From contig NZ_JAVIFT010000002.1 of assembly GCF_031157355.1 (NCBI RefSeq), positions 1-64,000 on the forward strand: a DNA stretch of 64,000 nt, written 5' to 3'. How positions within the stretch are numbered: position 1 is the stretch's first letter; every line of letters begins with the position of its first letter. Positions 27,375-36,582 of the stretch are shown here, one piece after another. The notes beneath the pieces were generated by a model that was given only the letters and a program-made list of their open reading frames with translations, was not told where the DNA came from and searched no databases. Both the position numbers and the translations under genes were made by a program. The stretch is from Hyphomicrobium sp. LHD-15 (GTDB taxonomy: Bacteria > Pseudomonadota > Alphaproteobacteria > Rhizobiales > Hyphomicrobiaceae).

Positions 27375-27797
27375 ATGGTTCTCCGCACGCTCGGGCGCCT
27401 GATCTGGATTCCGATCGCGTTTCTCTTTGCCGCGGCTGCCGCGATGTTCGTGCTGGTTACTCTTGGGCTCGAGACGGTGACGCATGCGGTTCACAACCTC
27501 GACGAAGCCGATACCATCTCGGCCGCCTATGACGTCATCTGGCAGGGCACGATCATCGCCTCGGGTGCGACGCTGATCCCGGCGCTGCTGGTCGTCATCG
27601 TGGGGGAAGTCGCGCGGATCAGATCCTGGCTCTACTATCTGATCGGCGGCGGCATCGCGCTCGCCGTCATTCCGCTGCTCGCGAGGATCGACGCCAGTAC
27701 GATGACCTATTCGCTGCCCGCTCTCTGGCACGTGTTCGCGACGGCGGGTTTCGCCGGCGGCTTCGTGTATTGGCTGCTTGCCGGCCGGAACGCTTGA
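27375..27797 (+). CDS. Four-helix membrane protein of unknown function (paralogue 1)
   Basis: A 140-residue protein with four hydrophobic segments (IWIPIAFLFAAAAAMFVLV, IIASGATLIPALLVVIVG, YYLIGGGIALAVIPLLA, FATAGFAGGFVYWLLAG). GGAG precedes the ATG, and it starts 4 bases after rlmN. It resembles the next gene in helix layout and C-terminal pattern (GGFVYWLLAGR against AGLVYWIVAVP), so the two appear to be tandem duplicates. No named family is recognised. Confidence 0.82.
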   Translation: MVLRTLGRLIWIPIAFLFAAAAAMFVLVTLGLETVTHAVHNLDEADTISAAYDVIWQGTIIASGATLIPALLVVIVGEVARIRSWLYYLIGGGIALAVIPLLARIDASTMTYSLPALWHVFATAGFAGGFVYWLLAGRNA

Positions 27798-27861
27798 GCG
27801 CGCGCTCAGCCTAGCCTAATTTATCAATCCGTTCCGGGGGCAAGCGTCGGGGAGTGGCCGG

Positions 27862-28296
27862 ATGTTGGTCGCGATCGTCAGGGTCATCTTCGGCTTCATC
27901 GCCGCCGTGCTGGTCGCTGGCGCCGTGCAGGTCCTGTTCGTCGCCGGTGCGGGCGATATCCTCTCCGGGATCAACGCGTCCCGCCTCCAGGATCTCGGGT
28001 TGCTGACGCTTCTGGCCGCGACGCAATCGGCGGTGTTTTCCGCTCCTTTCGTGTTCCTTGCAGCAGCCGTCGCAGCGTGGCTGCCGATCCGGTCGGGGCT
28101 GTTTTTCGTGCTGGTCGGGATCGTGGTCGCGCTTGCCGGATTTTTCGCGCAGTACGTCGGGGAAGGCGGCACCCAGACCATCCTCAACCGCTACGCGCTT
28201 GCCGCCTATGTAGCCTCGGGCTTGGCGGCAGGCCTCGTCTATTGGATCGTGGCGGTGCCAAAACCCAAGCTTTCTCAAGCCGGAACACAGGTCTGA
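27862..28296 (+). CDS. Four-helix membrane protein of unknown function (paralogue 2)
   Basis: A 144-residue protein with four hydrophobic segments (VRVIFGFIAAVLVAGAVQVL, SAPFVFLAAAVAAWLP, FFVLVGIVVALAGFFA, YVASGLAAGLVYWIVAV) and a GGGGAG ribosome-binding site. The order and spacing of helices match the preceding gene. The loop after helix 1 is acidic (GAGDILSGINASRLQD). The function is unknown; a role near the membrane linked to rlmN is not implied by anything in the sequence beyond gene order. Confidence 0.82.
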   Translation: MLVAIVRVIFGFIAAVLVAGAVQVLFVAGAGDILSGINASRLQDLGLLTLLAATQSAVFSAPFVFLAAAVAAWLPIRSGLFFVLVGIVVALAGFFAQYVGEGGTQTILNRYALAAYVASGLAAGLVYWIVAVPKPKLSQAGTQV

Positions 28297-28532
28297 TCGG
28301 GGGCCTGATCGGGTCCGGACCGCTCGTCCTTTAGGTTAATGGCGGCGAATTCGATTGCCAGCCGCAGCCCCTAGGGGTATCTTGCTGCGATGCACAATCG
28401 CACATGCGAGATCCGGGAGCGCTTTCCGATTCGATTGCATCGGGTCGACGCTCCAGATTTTTGTTTTCTCGCATTTTCTTGCGACGAACCGGTCTCCACT
28501 TCGTCGGAAAATGCTCCAGAGGAGGGCCGGCA

Positions 28533-29129
28533 ATGACCCCCGTCGACACCGAACTCACCACGCGCTTCGCCAAGAGCTACACCACGGCGGCTTTCGGCTA
28601 TGCGCGCGCGGCCTCGGCCGCCTATGCCGCGTTGGCCGATCAGACGTTGGATTTCTGGGCTCAGGCTACGAAAACGCCGAATCGCCCGAACGACGATTTC
28701 CGGCCGTCCAAGCCTTACCTCGTCACCGGACCGCGCCCTTACCGCTCGGCCTATGCGCCGACGCCCGCACCGGTCTCGACACCGCTCGACCTGTTCCGGG
28801 TCTCCAACGCGTGGGCGTCGTCGCCGATGTTCGCACCGATGCGCGCGTGGTGGGGGCTTTTTCCGCTGGAAGGAAATCCTTCCAGCTGGCCAATGGCTTA
28901 CGCGATGATGACCGCGGGAGTTCCGCGCGCCGTTGCGCTTCCGGCCGCAGAAGCCAACCTTGCCGCCATCGATGCAGCCGAAGCGGCTTCCGCCTCCATC
29001 GACCGGGCGTTCTCGACCTATCGCTCGGAAAGCGGGTTCGCGGTGGCGCAGATCGTGTCGCCCAAGGCCCTCTACAGCGCTTTGATGCTGGCGCCGTTCA
29101 CGACCTCGTTCAAACTGCCCTGGGCGTAG
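28533..29129 (+). CDS. Hypothetical helical protein, weakly phasin-like
   Basis: A 198-residue protein whose ATG at 28533 follows a strong GGAGGG. The N-terminal helix (TTAAFGYARAASAAYAALADQTLDFW) and the late Ala-rich helix (LPAAEANLAAIDAAEAASAS) give it an amphipathic, phasin-like look. They flank a Pro-rich middle (PRPYRSAYAPTPAPVSTP) and an aromatic segment. No signal peptide. The phasin comparison rests on composition only. Confidence 0.7.
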   Translation: MTPVDTELTTRFAKSYTTAAFGYARAASAAYAALADQTLDFWAQATKTPNRPNDDFRPSKPYLVTGPRPYRSAYAPTPAPVSTPLDLFRVSNAWASSPMFAPMRAWWGLFPLEGNPSSWPMAYAMMTAGVPRAVALPAAEANLAAIDAAEAASASIDRAFSTYRSESGFAVAQIVSPKALYSALMLAPFTTSFKLPWA

Positions 29130-29139
29130 GCGCTGGCTT

Positions 29140-29961
29140 CTATTCCGACGAGCCCGACGGCGGGACCGTAACAACTACGGCGCTGCCACCACCCGGCATG
29201 ATCGGGGAAACCGAGCCGAACGACGGCATCGGCGCATGGGTGGGCTGCTGCGGCGGCTTGACGACGATCGGAGCCTGGGCGGCTTCCTTTGCCGGCTTTT
29301 CTTCCTCGGCAGCCGCTTCTTCCTGTTTCGGGGCTTCTGCGACAGGCGCCTCGACGGGCGCGGCCTTGGCTTCGACGTTCTGAGCCGGAGCCTTCTTCTT
29401 GGCCGGCTTTTCCGCCTCTTCGTCCCCAACTCGCGTCACGGAGGCCTTCACGGCCGGAGCAGCGGGGGCTTGCGGCGCGGCGGCGGTGGTCTTTTTCGGC
29501 TTGTTCGCGGCAGGCGCCTTGTTAGCGGCTTTCGGAGGCGCTGGCGGGCGGACGGCGCAGCGGGCCGGAACCAACGTTCCATCCTGAAGCGCGATATCGC
29601 CAACCCAGGCACAGGTCTTGAGATCCCGGCAAGCAGCTTCGAATAGGCCCGAGCATTGGGCCGCAGCCGCTTGCGCAGCGGCCGGATCTCCGCCGACGGG
29701 GGCTTCGGCTATGGGCGCGTTGGGTCTGTTGGTCCAGGGCAGGACTTCTGTCGTCGCCTTTTTGGCACCCGCGGATGGCGTTGCCGGCGCTGCGGCCGCA
29801 GGCGGCGGGCTCTGAGCCGGAACCACGACGATCGGCGGCACGGCGCTCTTCGGGCCGCCCCACTCCTCGGACTGTGCAGCGGTCGGGCCAGCTCCGGCGG
29901 CGAACCCCGCCAGGGTGAAACCGGCGATCAGCAGCGAGGCCGTTGTTCGTTTCAAGCTCAT
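29140..29961 (-). CDS. Secreted Ala/Pro/Lys-rich protein with a small Cys domain
   Basis: A 273-residue protein whose ATG at 29961 has a GGGGGG ribosome-binding site. A signal peptide (TASLLIAGFTLAGFAAGAG) precedes Pro/Ala-rich stretches. A short conserved-looking domain with four Cys occupies about residues 120-150 (CSGLFEAACRDLKTCAWVG, then VPARCAV). The C-terminal half is a low-complexity Lys/Ala/Glu/Pro tail (KKTTAAAPQAPAAPAVKA). It probably lies in the periplasm, possibly spanning to the peptidoglycan; the function is unknown. It converges on the preceding gene with only 10 bases between. Confidence 0.75.
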   Translation of the reverse strand: MSLKRTTASLLIAGFTLAGFAAGAGPTAAQSEEWGGPKSAVPPIVVVPAQSPPPAAAAPATPSAGAKKATTEVLPWTNRPNAPIAEAPVGGDPAAAQAAAAQCSGLFEAACRDLKTCAWVGDIALQDGTLVPARCAVRPPAPPKAANKAPAANKPKKTTAAAPQAPAAPAVKASVTRVGDEEAEKPAKKKAPAQNVEAKAAPVEAPVAEAPKQEEAAAEEEKPAKEAAQAPIVVKPPQQPTHAPMPSFGSVSPIMPGGGSAVVVTVPPSGSSE

Positions 29962-30264
29962 TCCCCCCGAATGGCGGCTTCTGGATGGCACTTTTCGTTG
30001 AGACTAGAGCGTTTGGGGCAAAAAAACACGGCGAGATGATGGAGATTTCCTCAGCTCTGCCCTAAAGCATCGGCGCGGCCGGGCGCGATTGCGCCCTAGC
30101 CATTTGATCGGCCGATGTTTCACGCGTTGGGCTTACGGGATCCGACGCGATCACGGTCCGGTTGATTAACTGTGGGAACGTGAGACGGAGTGCGCCTTGC
30201 GGAGCCGGTTGCGGCCCCTATAGTGCCGCGCGACTCAACAGCTAAAGCAGAAAAAGGTCGGGCC
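29962..30264. other. Intergenic region upstream of argG
   Basis: About 300 bases between divergent genes. It must contain the argG promoter and that of the secreted protein. I see no gene, RNA or convincing operator. Confidence 0.35.
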
Positions 30265-31503
30265 ATGAGCACGAAAGACGGAAAGCCGAACATCAAGAAA
30301 GTGGTGCTCGCCTACTCGGGTGGCCTCGATACCTCGATCATTCTCAAGTGGTTGCAGGAAACCTACGGCTGCGAGGTGGTGACCTTCACCGCCGACCTCG
30401 GACAGGGCGAGGAGCTCGAGCCTGCGCGCAAGAAGGCCGAGATGCTCGGCATCAAGAAAGAAAACATCTTCATCGAAGACCTGCGCGAGGAGTTCGTCTC
30501 CGAGTACGTGTTCCCGATGTTCCGCGCCAACGCACTCTACGAAGGCATCTATCTGCTCGGCACCTCGATCGCGCGACCGCTGATCGGCAAGAAGCAGATC
30601 GAGATCGCGCGCAAGACCGGCGCCGACGCCGTCTGCCATGGCGCCACCGGCAAGGGCAACGACCAAGTGCGCTTCGAGCTCACCTATTACGCGCTCGAAC
30701 CCTCCATCAAGATCATCGCGCCGTGGCGCGAGTGGGCGTTCAAGGGTCGCGAAGACCTGATCGAATTCGCGCGCAAGAACCAGATCCCGGTCGCCAAGGA
30801 CAAAGAGGGCGAGTCGCCGTTCTCGGTCGACGCCAACCTGCTGCACTCGTCCTCCGAGGGCAAGGTGCTGGAAGATCCGGCGATCAAGGCGCCGGAGATC
30901 GTCTACCAGCGCACGATCTCGCCGATGGATGCGCCCGACAAGGTCACAACGATCAAGATCGGCTTCGAGAAGGGCGATGCCGTTTCGCTCAACGGCAAGC
31001 GGCTTTCGCCGGCAACGCTGCTCAAGGCCTTGAACGACCTCGGCCGCGACAACGGCATCGGACGCCTCGACCTCGTCGAGAACCGCTTCGTCGGCATGAA
31101 GAGCCGCGGCGTGTACGAGACCCCGGGTGGCACCATTCTGCTGCAGGCGCATCGCGCTATCGAGAGCCTGACGCTCGACCGCGGAGCCGCTCACCTCAAG
31201 GACGAGCTGATGCCGCGTTATGCGGAACTCGTCTACTTCGGCTTCTGGTTCAGCCCCGAGCGCGAGATGCTGCAGGCGGCGATCGACAAGAGCCAGGAGC
31301 ACGTGGAAGGCGAAGTGACGCTCGAACTCTACAAGGGTAACGTCATCGTCGTCGGCCGCGAGAGCCCGAAATCTCTCTATGCCCCCAATCTCGTCACCTT
31401 CGAAGACGACAAGGGCGCCTACGACCAGAAGGACGCGGCTGGCTTCATCAAGCTCAACGCGCTCAGGCTTCGTACGCTCGGAGCACGGAACAAGGGCAAG
31501 TAG
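30265..31503 (+). CDS. argG: Argininosuccinate synthase
   Basis: A 412-residue enzyme that joins citrulline and aspartate with ATP in arginine synthesis. The P-loop-like PP motif [15 protein letters not shown], the [16 protein letters not shown] block, the [14 protein letters not shown] block and the SMxx-type C-terminal [12 protein letters not shown] are all present. The ATG at 30265 is chosen over a 25-codon upstream extension. It stands as a single gene; argH is not adjacent. Confidence 0.97.
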   Translation: MSTKDGKPNIKKVVLAYSGGLDTSIILKWLQETYGCEVVTFTADLGQGEELEPARKKAEMLGIKKENIFIEDLREEFVSEYVFPMFRANALYEGIYLLGTSIARPLIGKKQIEIARKTGADAVCHGATGKGNDQVRFELTYYALEPSIKIIAPWREWAFKGREDLIEFARKNQIPVAKDKEGESPFSVDANLLHSSSEGKVLEDPAIKAPEIVYQRTISPMDAPDKVTTIKIGFEKGDAVSLNGKRLSPATLLKALNDLGRDNGIGRLDLVENRFVGMKSRGVYETPGGTILLQAHRAIESLTLDRGAAHLKDELMPRYAELVYFGFWFSPEREMLQAAIDKSQEHVEGEVTLELYKGNVIVVGRESPKSLYAPNLVTFEDDKGAYDQKDAAGFIKLNALRLRTLGARNKGK

Positions 31504-31547
31504 TCAACAGTTAGCGGACAGCACGCCGTAACAGGAGTAGACCGGTC

Positions 31548-31814
31548 ATGGACAAGACGAAAATCATCGCAGCGATTGCCATCGGTTTCGGCGTGCTCGC
31601 GGCCTCTGGCGCCGCCAACGCCTACAGCGGCCGCGTTAAGTCGGCGTGCAAGACCGATTTCTACAAATTCTGTCCGTCCTACAAGCCGGAAACCCCCGAG
31701 CTTCGCGCCTGCATGCGAGCCGTGGGCGGCAACATCTCTCAGCGCTGCCTCGACGCGTTGGCCGATTCAGGAGAAATTCCGCGCAAGTATCACAGCAGCC
31801 AGCGCAAGCGGTAA
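31548..31814 (+). CDS. Small secreted cysteine-rich protein
   Basis: An 88-residue protein with an AGGAG ribosome-binding site. The signal peptide ends near ASGAANAYS, and the mature part carries four Cys (KSACKTDFYKFCPSY, LRACMRAVG, SQRCLDAL) spaced like the short Cys-rich repeat proteins common in Rhizobiales. The tail is basic (RKYHSSQRKR). The function is unknown. It lies 44 bases after argG and ends at a terminator, so it could be co-transcribed with argG. Confidence 0.82.
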   Translation: MDKTKIIAAIAIGFGVLAASGAANAYSGRVKSACKTDFYKFCPSYKPETPELRACMRAVGGNISQRCLDALADSGEIPRKYHSSQRKR

Positions 31815-31847
31815 GGCGTCTGAGACATCGTTTCGCGCAAGATCGGG

Positions 31848-31879
31848 AGCCGGGGCTCGATAGCCTCGGCTTCTTTTTT
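31848..31879 (+). terminator. Rho-independent terminator
   Basis: A 10-bp stem (arms AGCCGGGGCT and AGCCTCGGCT, one G-T pair), loop CGAT, followed by TCTTTTTT. It ends the transcript that carries the Cys-rich gene and possibly argG. Confidence 0.9.
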
Positions 31880-31899
31880 GCGCGCATCGCTAAGTGCGG

Positions 31900-32304
31900 T
31901 TAGCTTTTCTGGACCGCGGCCGGGTCCATCCAGAAAACCTCCCAGACGTGACCATCTAGGTCCTGGAAGCTTTCGAGATACATGAAGCCGTGATCCTGGG
32001 CCGGCATCCATGGCGTGGCGCCGGCCGCCTTCGCCTTGGCCGCGATCTCCTCCACCTCGGCGCGGCTCGCGGCTGACAGCGCGTTCAGCACCTGGGTGGC
32101 CTTGAACGCGTCGCCGATCTCTCCGGTGATGAAATCCTTGAAGCGCGCGTGGGTGTGGAGCTGGAAAAAGATCGTCTCATCCACGACGATGCTCGCGGAG
32201 GTTTCGTTCGAGAATTGCGGATTGATGCTGAAGCCAAGCGCGGTGAAGAAAGCCTTCGATCTTTCGAGATCTCTGACCGGCAGGTTGACGAAGATCATAC
32301 GCAT
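31900..32304 (-). CDS. VOC-family (glyoxalase/bleomycin-resistance-like) protein
   Basis: A 134-residue protein with a CAGGAG ribosome-binding site. It opens with MRMIFVNLPVRDLERSKAFF and continues FTALGFSINPQFSNETS. The closing strand FQDLDGHVWEVFWMDP carries the Glu typically used for metal in this fold. The pattern matches the PhnB/YaeR-like single-domain VOC proteins often annotated as glyoxalase or extradiol-like. No neighbour suggests the substrate. Confidence 0.85.
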   Translation of the reverse strand: MRMIFVNLPVRDLERSKAFFTALGFSINPQFSNETSASIVVDETIFFQLHTHARFKDFITGEIGDAFKATQVLNALSAASRAEVEEIAAKAKAAGATPWMPAQDHGFMYLESFQDLDGHVWEVFWMDPAAVQKS

Positions 32305-32515
32305 AGGCGGCTCCTGTTTTTTATCCTGTGATCAAAGGACGAACCAGGTGCGGTTCCGACAGCGGTGTCGGGAGCCCGCCAGGACGGGCATCGCGCGGAA
32401 CGCACCGAACATTTTCGGCAAGGCGGCATTAAGACCGATGGGCGTTGTGCGCATTGGCGTTGTTGATATGGATTTCGGATTTGGCTATCGAGCGTAGTAT
32501 CCAAATCGATAGTCG

Positions 32516-33028
32516 ATGTATGCGGATTACCCGTCGATGCTTTCAGAAGATGATGCACGAGGACTTATAGATCGAGCACACGCGACGTGGTCATCCAGAA
32601 ATGTAGATAAACTTCTTACCCTTTACGATGACGACTTAACCTATTGGTGCAACGTAGGTGGACCCGGCGGCGGGCCCCATATCCTGCGAGGCAAGGCGGA
32701 GTTCAAAGCCGCACTGGACGCTTTTCTTGTCAGCACGGAAAGTGTCTCGAAGGTACAATCGTTCGCCTTGCACGACCCCTTCAGCATCGATCCGGTCGGA
32801 AAAGGCACCGTATTCTTCCGCGTGGTGCACCTTCCGACCAAGAATGTCCTAGAGGGGACTTTCCGGCAGATCGTTACGTTTCGGCGCGGCAAAATCCTGC
32901 GCCTCGACGAATTCCACGACGAGGCGCGGATGAAGGCATTTTGGCAGCTGGTGGCAGACGCGAACCCGCCGCAGCAGGATCTTTGGAATTTTCCTGCCGG
33001 TGCCAAGCGCCCCCGCAACGTGAAATGA
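32516..33028 (+). CDS. NTF2-like (SnoaL-like) protein, copy 1
   Basis: A 170-residue protein of the nuclear transport factor 2-like fold: an N-terminal helix (ARGLIDRAHATWSSRNVDKL), then LLTLYDDDLTYWCNVGGPGG, and the antiparallel sheet VLEGTFRQIVTFRRGKILRL with DEFHDEARMKAFW. It is clearly related to the protein at 41.2 kb (shared YWCN, FRQIVT and EEFHD/DEFHD). No catalytic function can be assigned. The first hundred bases are AT-richer than the surroundings, and no ribosome-binding site is obvious, so the start is tentative. Confidence 0.82.
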   Translation: MYADYPSMLSEDDARGLIDRAHATWSSRNVDKLLTLYDDDLTYWCNVGGPGGGPHILRGKAEFKAALDAFLVSTESVSKVQSFALHDPFSIDPVGKGTVFFRVVHLPTKNVLEGTFRQIVTFRRGKILRLDEFHDEARMKAFWQLVADANPPQQDLWNFPAGAKRPRNVK

Positions 33029-33107
33029 TTTTGCGGGCGCATCGGGGGCAATTCCCATGCATCGGATAGCCGTAAATCGCCGATCAAGTATTTTCGTGTC
33101 CCCGGGA

Positions 33108-35675
33108 CTATCCCGCGATAGCCTGGTGGCGGGTGACATCCTGGTCGTGGGCACCGCAGTCTTCGGCCGCTGCGACAAGCCCGGCGACCGAAGCCGAGGA
33201 TGAATTTAGCACCTGGACGGTGCAAGACATTCGGTCAGCGGCTTTCTCTTCCGTGGACGCTTGCTCGACGTCACTCGGAAAATATCCGCGCAGCTCGGAC
33301 GCCGGTTTTGGTTTGCTGAAAAGGAAGCCCTGCATCTCGGTGCAGCCCTCCTTGCGGATGACGTCGAGCTGCTCCTGGGTTTCAACCCCTTCCGCGGTAA
33401 TGGAGAGATCCAATGCGCGGCCGAGACCACTGATGGCGCGCACGATGGCCAAGCTGCTGTCGCCATCGAACAGGCCAGAGATGAAGCTTTTGTCGATCTT
33501 GATTTTGTCGAATGGAAAGCTTCGTAGGTACCTCAGTGAAGAGTAGCCCGTACCGAAATCATCCATCGCAATTCGAACGCCGAAGTCGCTGAGCTTCCGC
33601 AATATCGCGAGCGTGTCCTCGCTATCGCTCAACAAAGCAGACTCGGTGATTTCCAACTCCAGCCGGTTCGGGGAAATCCCCGCCGCCGCGACCGCGCTGA
33701 AGACAGATTGTACAAGGGTTCGCCCATTAAACTGTACAGGCGAGAGATTGACGGCGACCTTGATGTGATCAGGCCAGGCCGCCGCATCGGAACAGGCTTG
33801 CCGCAGGACCCACTCGCCGATGGGAATGATCAGACCGCATTCTTCGGCGACCGGAATGAAATCTGCCGGCGAAACCAAGCCACGCTCGCTATGGCGCCAG
33901 CGCAAAAGAGCTTCGAAGCCTGCTATCTCATCTCGCTCGAGGTTCACGAGGGGCTGATAATTGATTTCGAATTCGCCGTTGAGCAGAGCAGACCGCAAGT
34001 CTTGCTCCATGCCGCGCCGGCGCCGCGCACTGGTGTCCATTTCCTCTTCGAAAAAGCGATAGGTTCCACGTCCATCGCTCTTGGAGCGGTACAACGCCAG
34101 ATCAGCCTGAACCACGAGCGCATCGTTGTCGATCTCGCCATTGGAGATCGCGATGCCGACGCTTGTGCCGATCGAACACTTCTGCCCTTCGATTTCGTAG
34201 GGTTCGCTCACGGCCTCGATGATGCGCGCCGCAAGGTTTGCGGGCTCGGCTTCCGGATCGGCGGCGCTCAACATCACCACGAATTCGTCGCCGCCCACAC
34301 GCGCCACCGTGTCTGATTTCCGGACGCAGTTACGCAACCGCTGCGCAACCTCCTTGAGCAAGGCGTCGCCGACGCTATGCCCGAGGGTGTCGTTCACTTC
34401 CTTGAACCGGTCGAGATCAAGAAACAGCAGCGCTGTTTTTTCCGTCTCGTTCTCGCATTGGAGAGCCTGCGCAAGCCGCTCGTGCAAAAAGGTTCGGTTG
34501 GGCAAACCAGTCAGCATATCGTGCCGCGCCATATGGGCGATCTTGGCGTCCTGCCTGCTTCGCTCGGTGATGTCTTCGTGGACGTCGACCCAGCCGCCGC
34601 CCGCGACCGGACCGACGCGTACGAAAATCGTTCTCCCGTCGCTGAGCTGAATCGGATCCGTAAACGCCTTCCCATCGCTCAAGCGGCCCCTAAGCCCCTC
34701 GATCCAATCGCTAACGCCTTCCTGGGCATTCTCGACAACAGAATTGGAATCGTTTGCCGCATGATTGCGCATAATACTGTCGAATGACGTGCCAGGACGG
34801 GTGGCTTCTTCCGTCAGGCCATACATGGACCTGTAGGAGTCGTTGCACATGATCAGGCGATGTCCGGCGTCGAACATGGACAGCCCGACCGGCAGGTAGT
34901 GCACGGCCGCTTCAAAACGGCTGTTCTGTTCACGCAATGCTTTCTCGCAGCGCATATTCGTCCGTTGGATTACGGCTGCCGAGATGGCGGAGAGCAACAC
35001 CACAAACGTGACGCCCGCCGTCGCCATGGCCAGCAGCGGCCGATCCAACGCGGAAGCCTGAAAGGCAACTGCCGGATCTGGAAGGATGCTCACTGCCCCC
35101 ATGGACGTGAAATGCATGCCGCAGATCGCGAGGGTCAGAAGCGCGGAGGCCGATACGATCCCAGCTACGCCACGCTGACGATGGAAGGCGTGCAACGACG
35201 CGAACCCGGCCGCGATGCCAAGCATCCATGACACGGCGACGAGTGGAGCATCCCAGCCAAGGGTTCCGGGAACCATGAGAGCGCCCATGCCGACGTAGTG
35301 CATGCACCCGATCGCGGCGCCAAGCACGGCACCGCCGGCTGCAACCATCCACCGTTCACCTTGCGCAGCCAGCGCAACGCCTGTCGTGGAAAGGACGATC
35401 GCAACGAGAAGCGACGCCAGCGTCGCTGCTGGATCGTAAGCCGTGGGAAAGCCGCCGTCGTAGGCGAGCATGGCGACAAAATGGGTCGACCAGATCCCTG
35501 TACCGGCGCACACGCCGGTGAGGATCGACCAGCCGACCTTGCGAAGGTCCCTGCTGGCGACCGCCAAAGAATAGGCCACGAATGTCGTCAGCGTCGTGCT
35601 GACGCAAACCACCGCTGCGAGGGCGACAAGCCAAAGATCATGTTCCGTCGCAAGGCAGGAGAGAACACGATACAT
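33108..35675 (-). CDS. MHYT-PAS-GGDEF-EAL membrane cyclic-di-GMP protein
   Basis: An 855-residue protein. Residues about 10-240 form a seven-helix MHYT sensor with its repeated motif (STHFVAML, CMHYVGMGAL, CGMHFTSMGAV), thought to bind a metal and sense a diatomic gas. A PAS domain (about 250-370), a GGDEF domain with intact RVGGDEFVVML and an EAL domain with FEALLRWRH follow. The later EAL residues (ESALLSDSEDT, DDFGTGYSSL, KIDKSFI) are also intact. Both synthesis and breakdown of cyclic-di-GMP are therefore possible. GGAGCG precedes the ATG. A perfect palindrome lies 30 bases upstream. Confidence 0.95.
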   Translation of the reverse strand: MYRVLSCLATEHDLWLVALAAVVCVSTTLTTFVAYSLAVASRDLRKVGWSILTGVCAGTGIWSTHFVAMLAYDGGFPTAYDPAATLASLLVAIVLSTTGVALAAQGERWMVAAGGAVLGAAIGCMHYVGMGALMVPGTLGWDAPLVAVSWMLGIAAGFASLHAFHRQRGVAGIVSASALLTLAICGMHFTSMGAVSILPDPAVAFQASALDRPLLAMATAGVTFVVLLSAISAAVIQRTNMRCEKALREQNSRFEAAVHYLPVGLSMFDAGHRLIMCNDSYRSMYGLTEEATRPGTSFDSIMRNHAANDSNSVVENAQEGVSDWIEGLRGRLSDGKAFTDPIQLSDGRTIFVRVGPVAGGGWVDVHEDITERSRQDAKIAHMARHDMLTGLPNRTFLHERLAQALQCENETEKTALLFLDLDRFKEVNDTLGHSVGDALLKEVAQRLRNCVRKSDTVARVGGDEFVVMLSAADPEAEPANLAARIIEAVSEPYEIEGQKCSIGTSVGIAISNGEIDNDALVVQADLALYRSKSDGRGTYRFFEEEMDTSARRRRGMEQDLRSALLNGEFEINYQPLVNLERDEIAGFEALLRWRHSERGLVSPADFIPVAEECGLIIPIGEWVLRQACSDAAAWPDHIKVAVNLSPVQFNGRTLVQSVFSAVAAAGISPNRLELEITESALLSDSEDTLAILRKLSDFGVRIAMDDFGTGYSSLRYLRSFPFDKIKIDKSFISGLFDGDSSLAIVRAISGLGRALDLSITAEGVETQEQLDVIRKEGCTEMQGFLFSKPKPASELRGYFPSDVEQASTEEKAADRMSCTVQVLNSSSASVAGLVAAAEDCGAHDQDVTRHQAIAG

Positions 35676-36062
35676 GTTTCTCGCTCCGATATCGGACTAA
35701 CATAAAAATACGCGTATTTTCCAAAGGAACCATTAAGCCATCAGCTGACGGATCGTTAGTAATCATCGTTTATTTTCAGACGGCTGGCCGGCATTGCTGA
35801 TGCGAAAATTTCAACGCGCGGCGCTTGGGCCTTTGACGCGGGAGAGTCAATTGGCGGGTGCCGAAGGTGCTGCCAGTCGGCTGCTCGCACTGCGGCGAAT
35901 ACCTCGCCTTTCAGGTCGCGGTTCTACAGGACGGAGCGCCCGAGCAGGCTCGCGATCCTCCGCGCTTGATCACGGTCTCGATAGTTGCCAATGCTAGCGC
36001 GGTCTCAAGCAGCTTGTTGAGAGACGGGCTGCGGACGCCTCGATCGACCTGATCAATCAGCC
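35676..36062. other. Intergenic region between divergent genes
   Basis: About 385 bases between the cyclic-di-GMP gene and the TfoX-like gene. Apart from the palindrome near 35705 I see no gene or RNA; short open frames on the plus strand lack ribosome-binding sites. Confidence 0.35.
35705..35720. promoter_or_regulatory. Perfect 16-bp palindrome upstream of the MHYT-GGDEF-EAL gene
   Basis: AAAATACGCGTATTTT reads identically on both strands and lies 30 bases before the ATG of the cyclic-di-GMP gene, in an AT-rich stretch. It has the form of an operator overlapping a promoter; the binding protein is unknown. Confidence 0.5.
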
Positions 36063-36455
36063 ATGGAACTCGCAGACCATATCGTCGATGCCTTCCGGGC
36101 CTTCGGTCCGATCCAACTGAAACGCATGTTTTCCGGCTACGGGTTGTTTCGGGGCGGCGTGATGTTCGGCTTGCTCCATGACGACGTTCTGTATCTCAAG
36201 GCCGATCTCGATAACGTCGCCGACTTCGTAAGCTTGGGGCTCGCGCAATTCACCTATGTCCGCAACGGAAAAACCGTCGGTCTGTCCTACTATCAAGCCC
36301 CGGACTCTGTGATGGACGACGGCGCGGAAGCGGCCAAATGGGCGCAGCGTTCTTTCGAAGCGGCCCTGCGCGGGGGCGCATCCAAAGCGAAGGCCGTCAG
36401 GAAACGCACGGCTAAGAGCCGAGACGTCATGCGAAACCGGAAACGCGCGCCTTAA
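36063..36455 (+). CDS. TfoX/Sxy N-terminal-domain protein
   Basis: A 130-residue protein with the TfoX N-terminal fold (HIVDAFRAFGPIQLKRMFSG, YGLFRGGVMFGLLHDDVLYL, then FTYVRNGKTVGLSYYQAP). The C-terminal 25 residues are strongly basic (KAKAVRKRTAKSRDVMRNRK). It lacks the TfoX C-terminal domain, as is usual for alphaproteobacterial members. In gamma-proteobacteria the family controls competence, but here the function is open. Confidence 0.88.
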   Translation: MELADHIVDAFRAFGPIQLKRMFSGYGLFRGGVMFGLLHDDVLYLKADLDNVADFVSLGLAQFTYVRNGKTVGLSYYQAPDSVMDDGAEAAKWAQRSFEAALRGGASKAKAVRKRTAKSRDVMRNRKRAP

Positions 36456-36467
36456 CTCCCAAGGAGC

Positions 36468-36493
36468 GACGCCAGACACTGACGCCAGACACT
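36468..36493. repeat. Perfect 13-bp tandem duplication
   Basis: The sequence gacgccagacact occurs twice head-to-tail (36468-36480 and 36481-36493) just after the TfoX-like gene. It looks like a recent local duplication. Confidence 0.8.
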
Positions 36494-36582
36494 CCGGCAG
36501 ATTCCGAAGGAATCTACGCCATCTCTGGGAACCCAGCTTGGCTCATTGCCGTTTCTCCCGAAAACAGGAGGAGAAAACGCCC

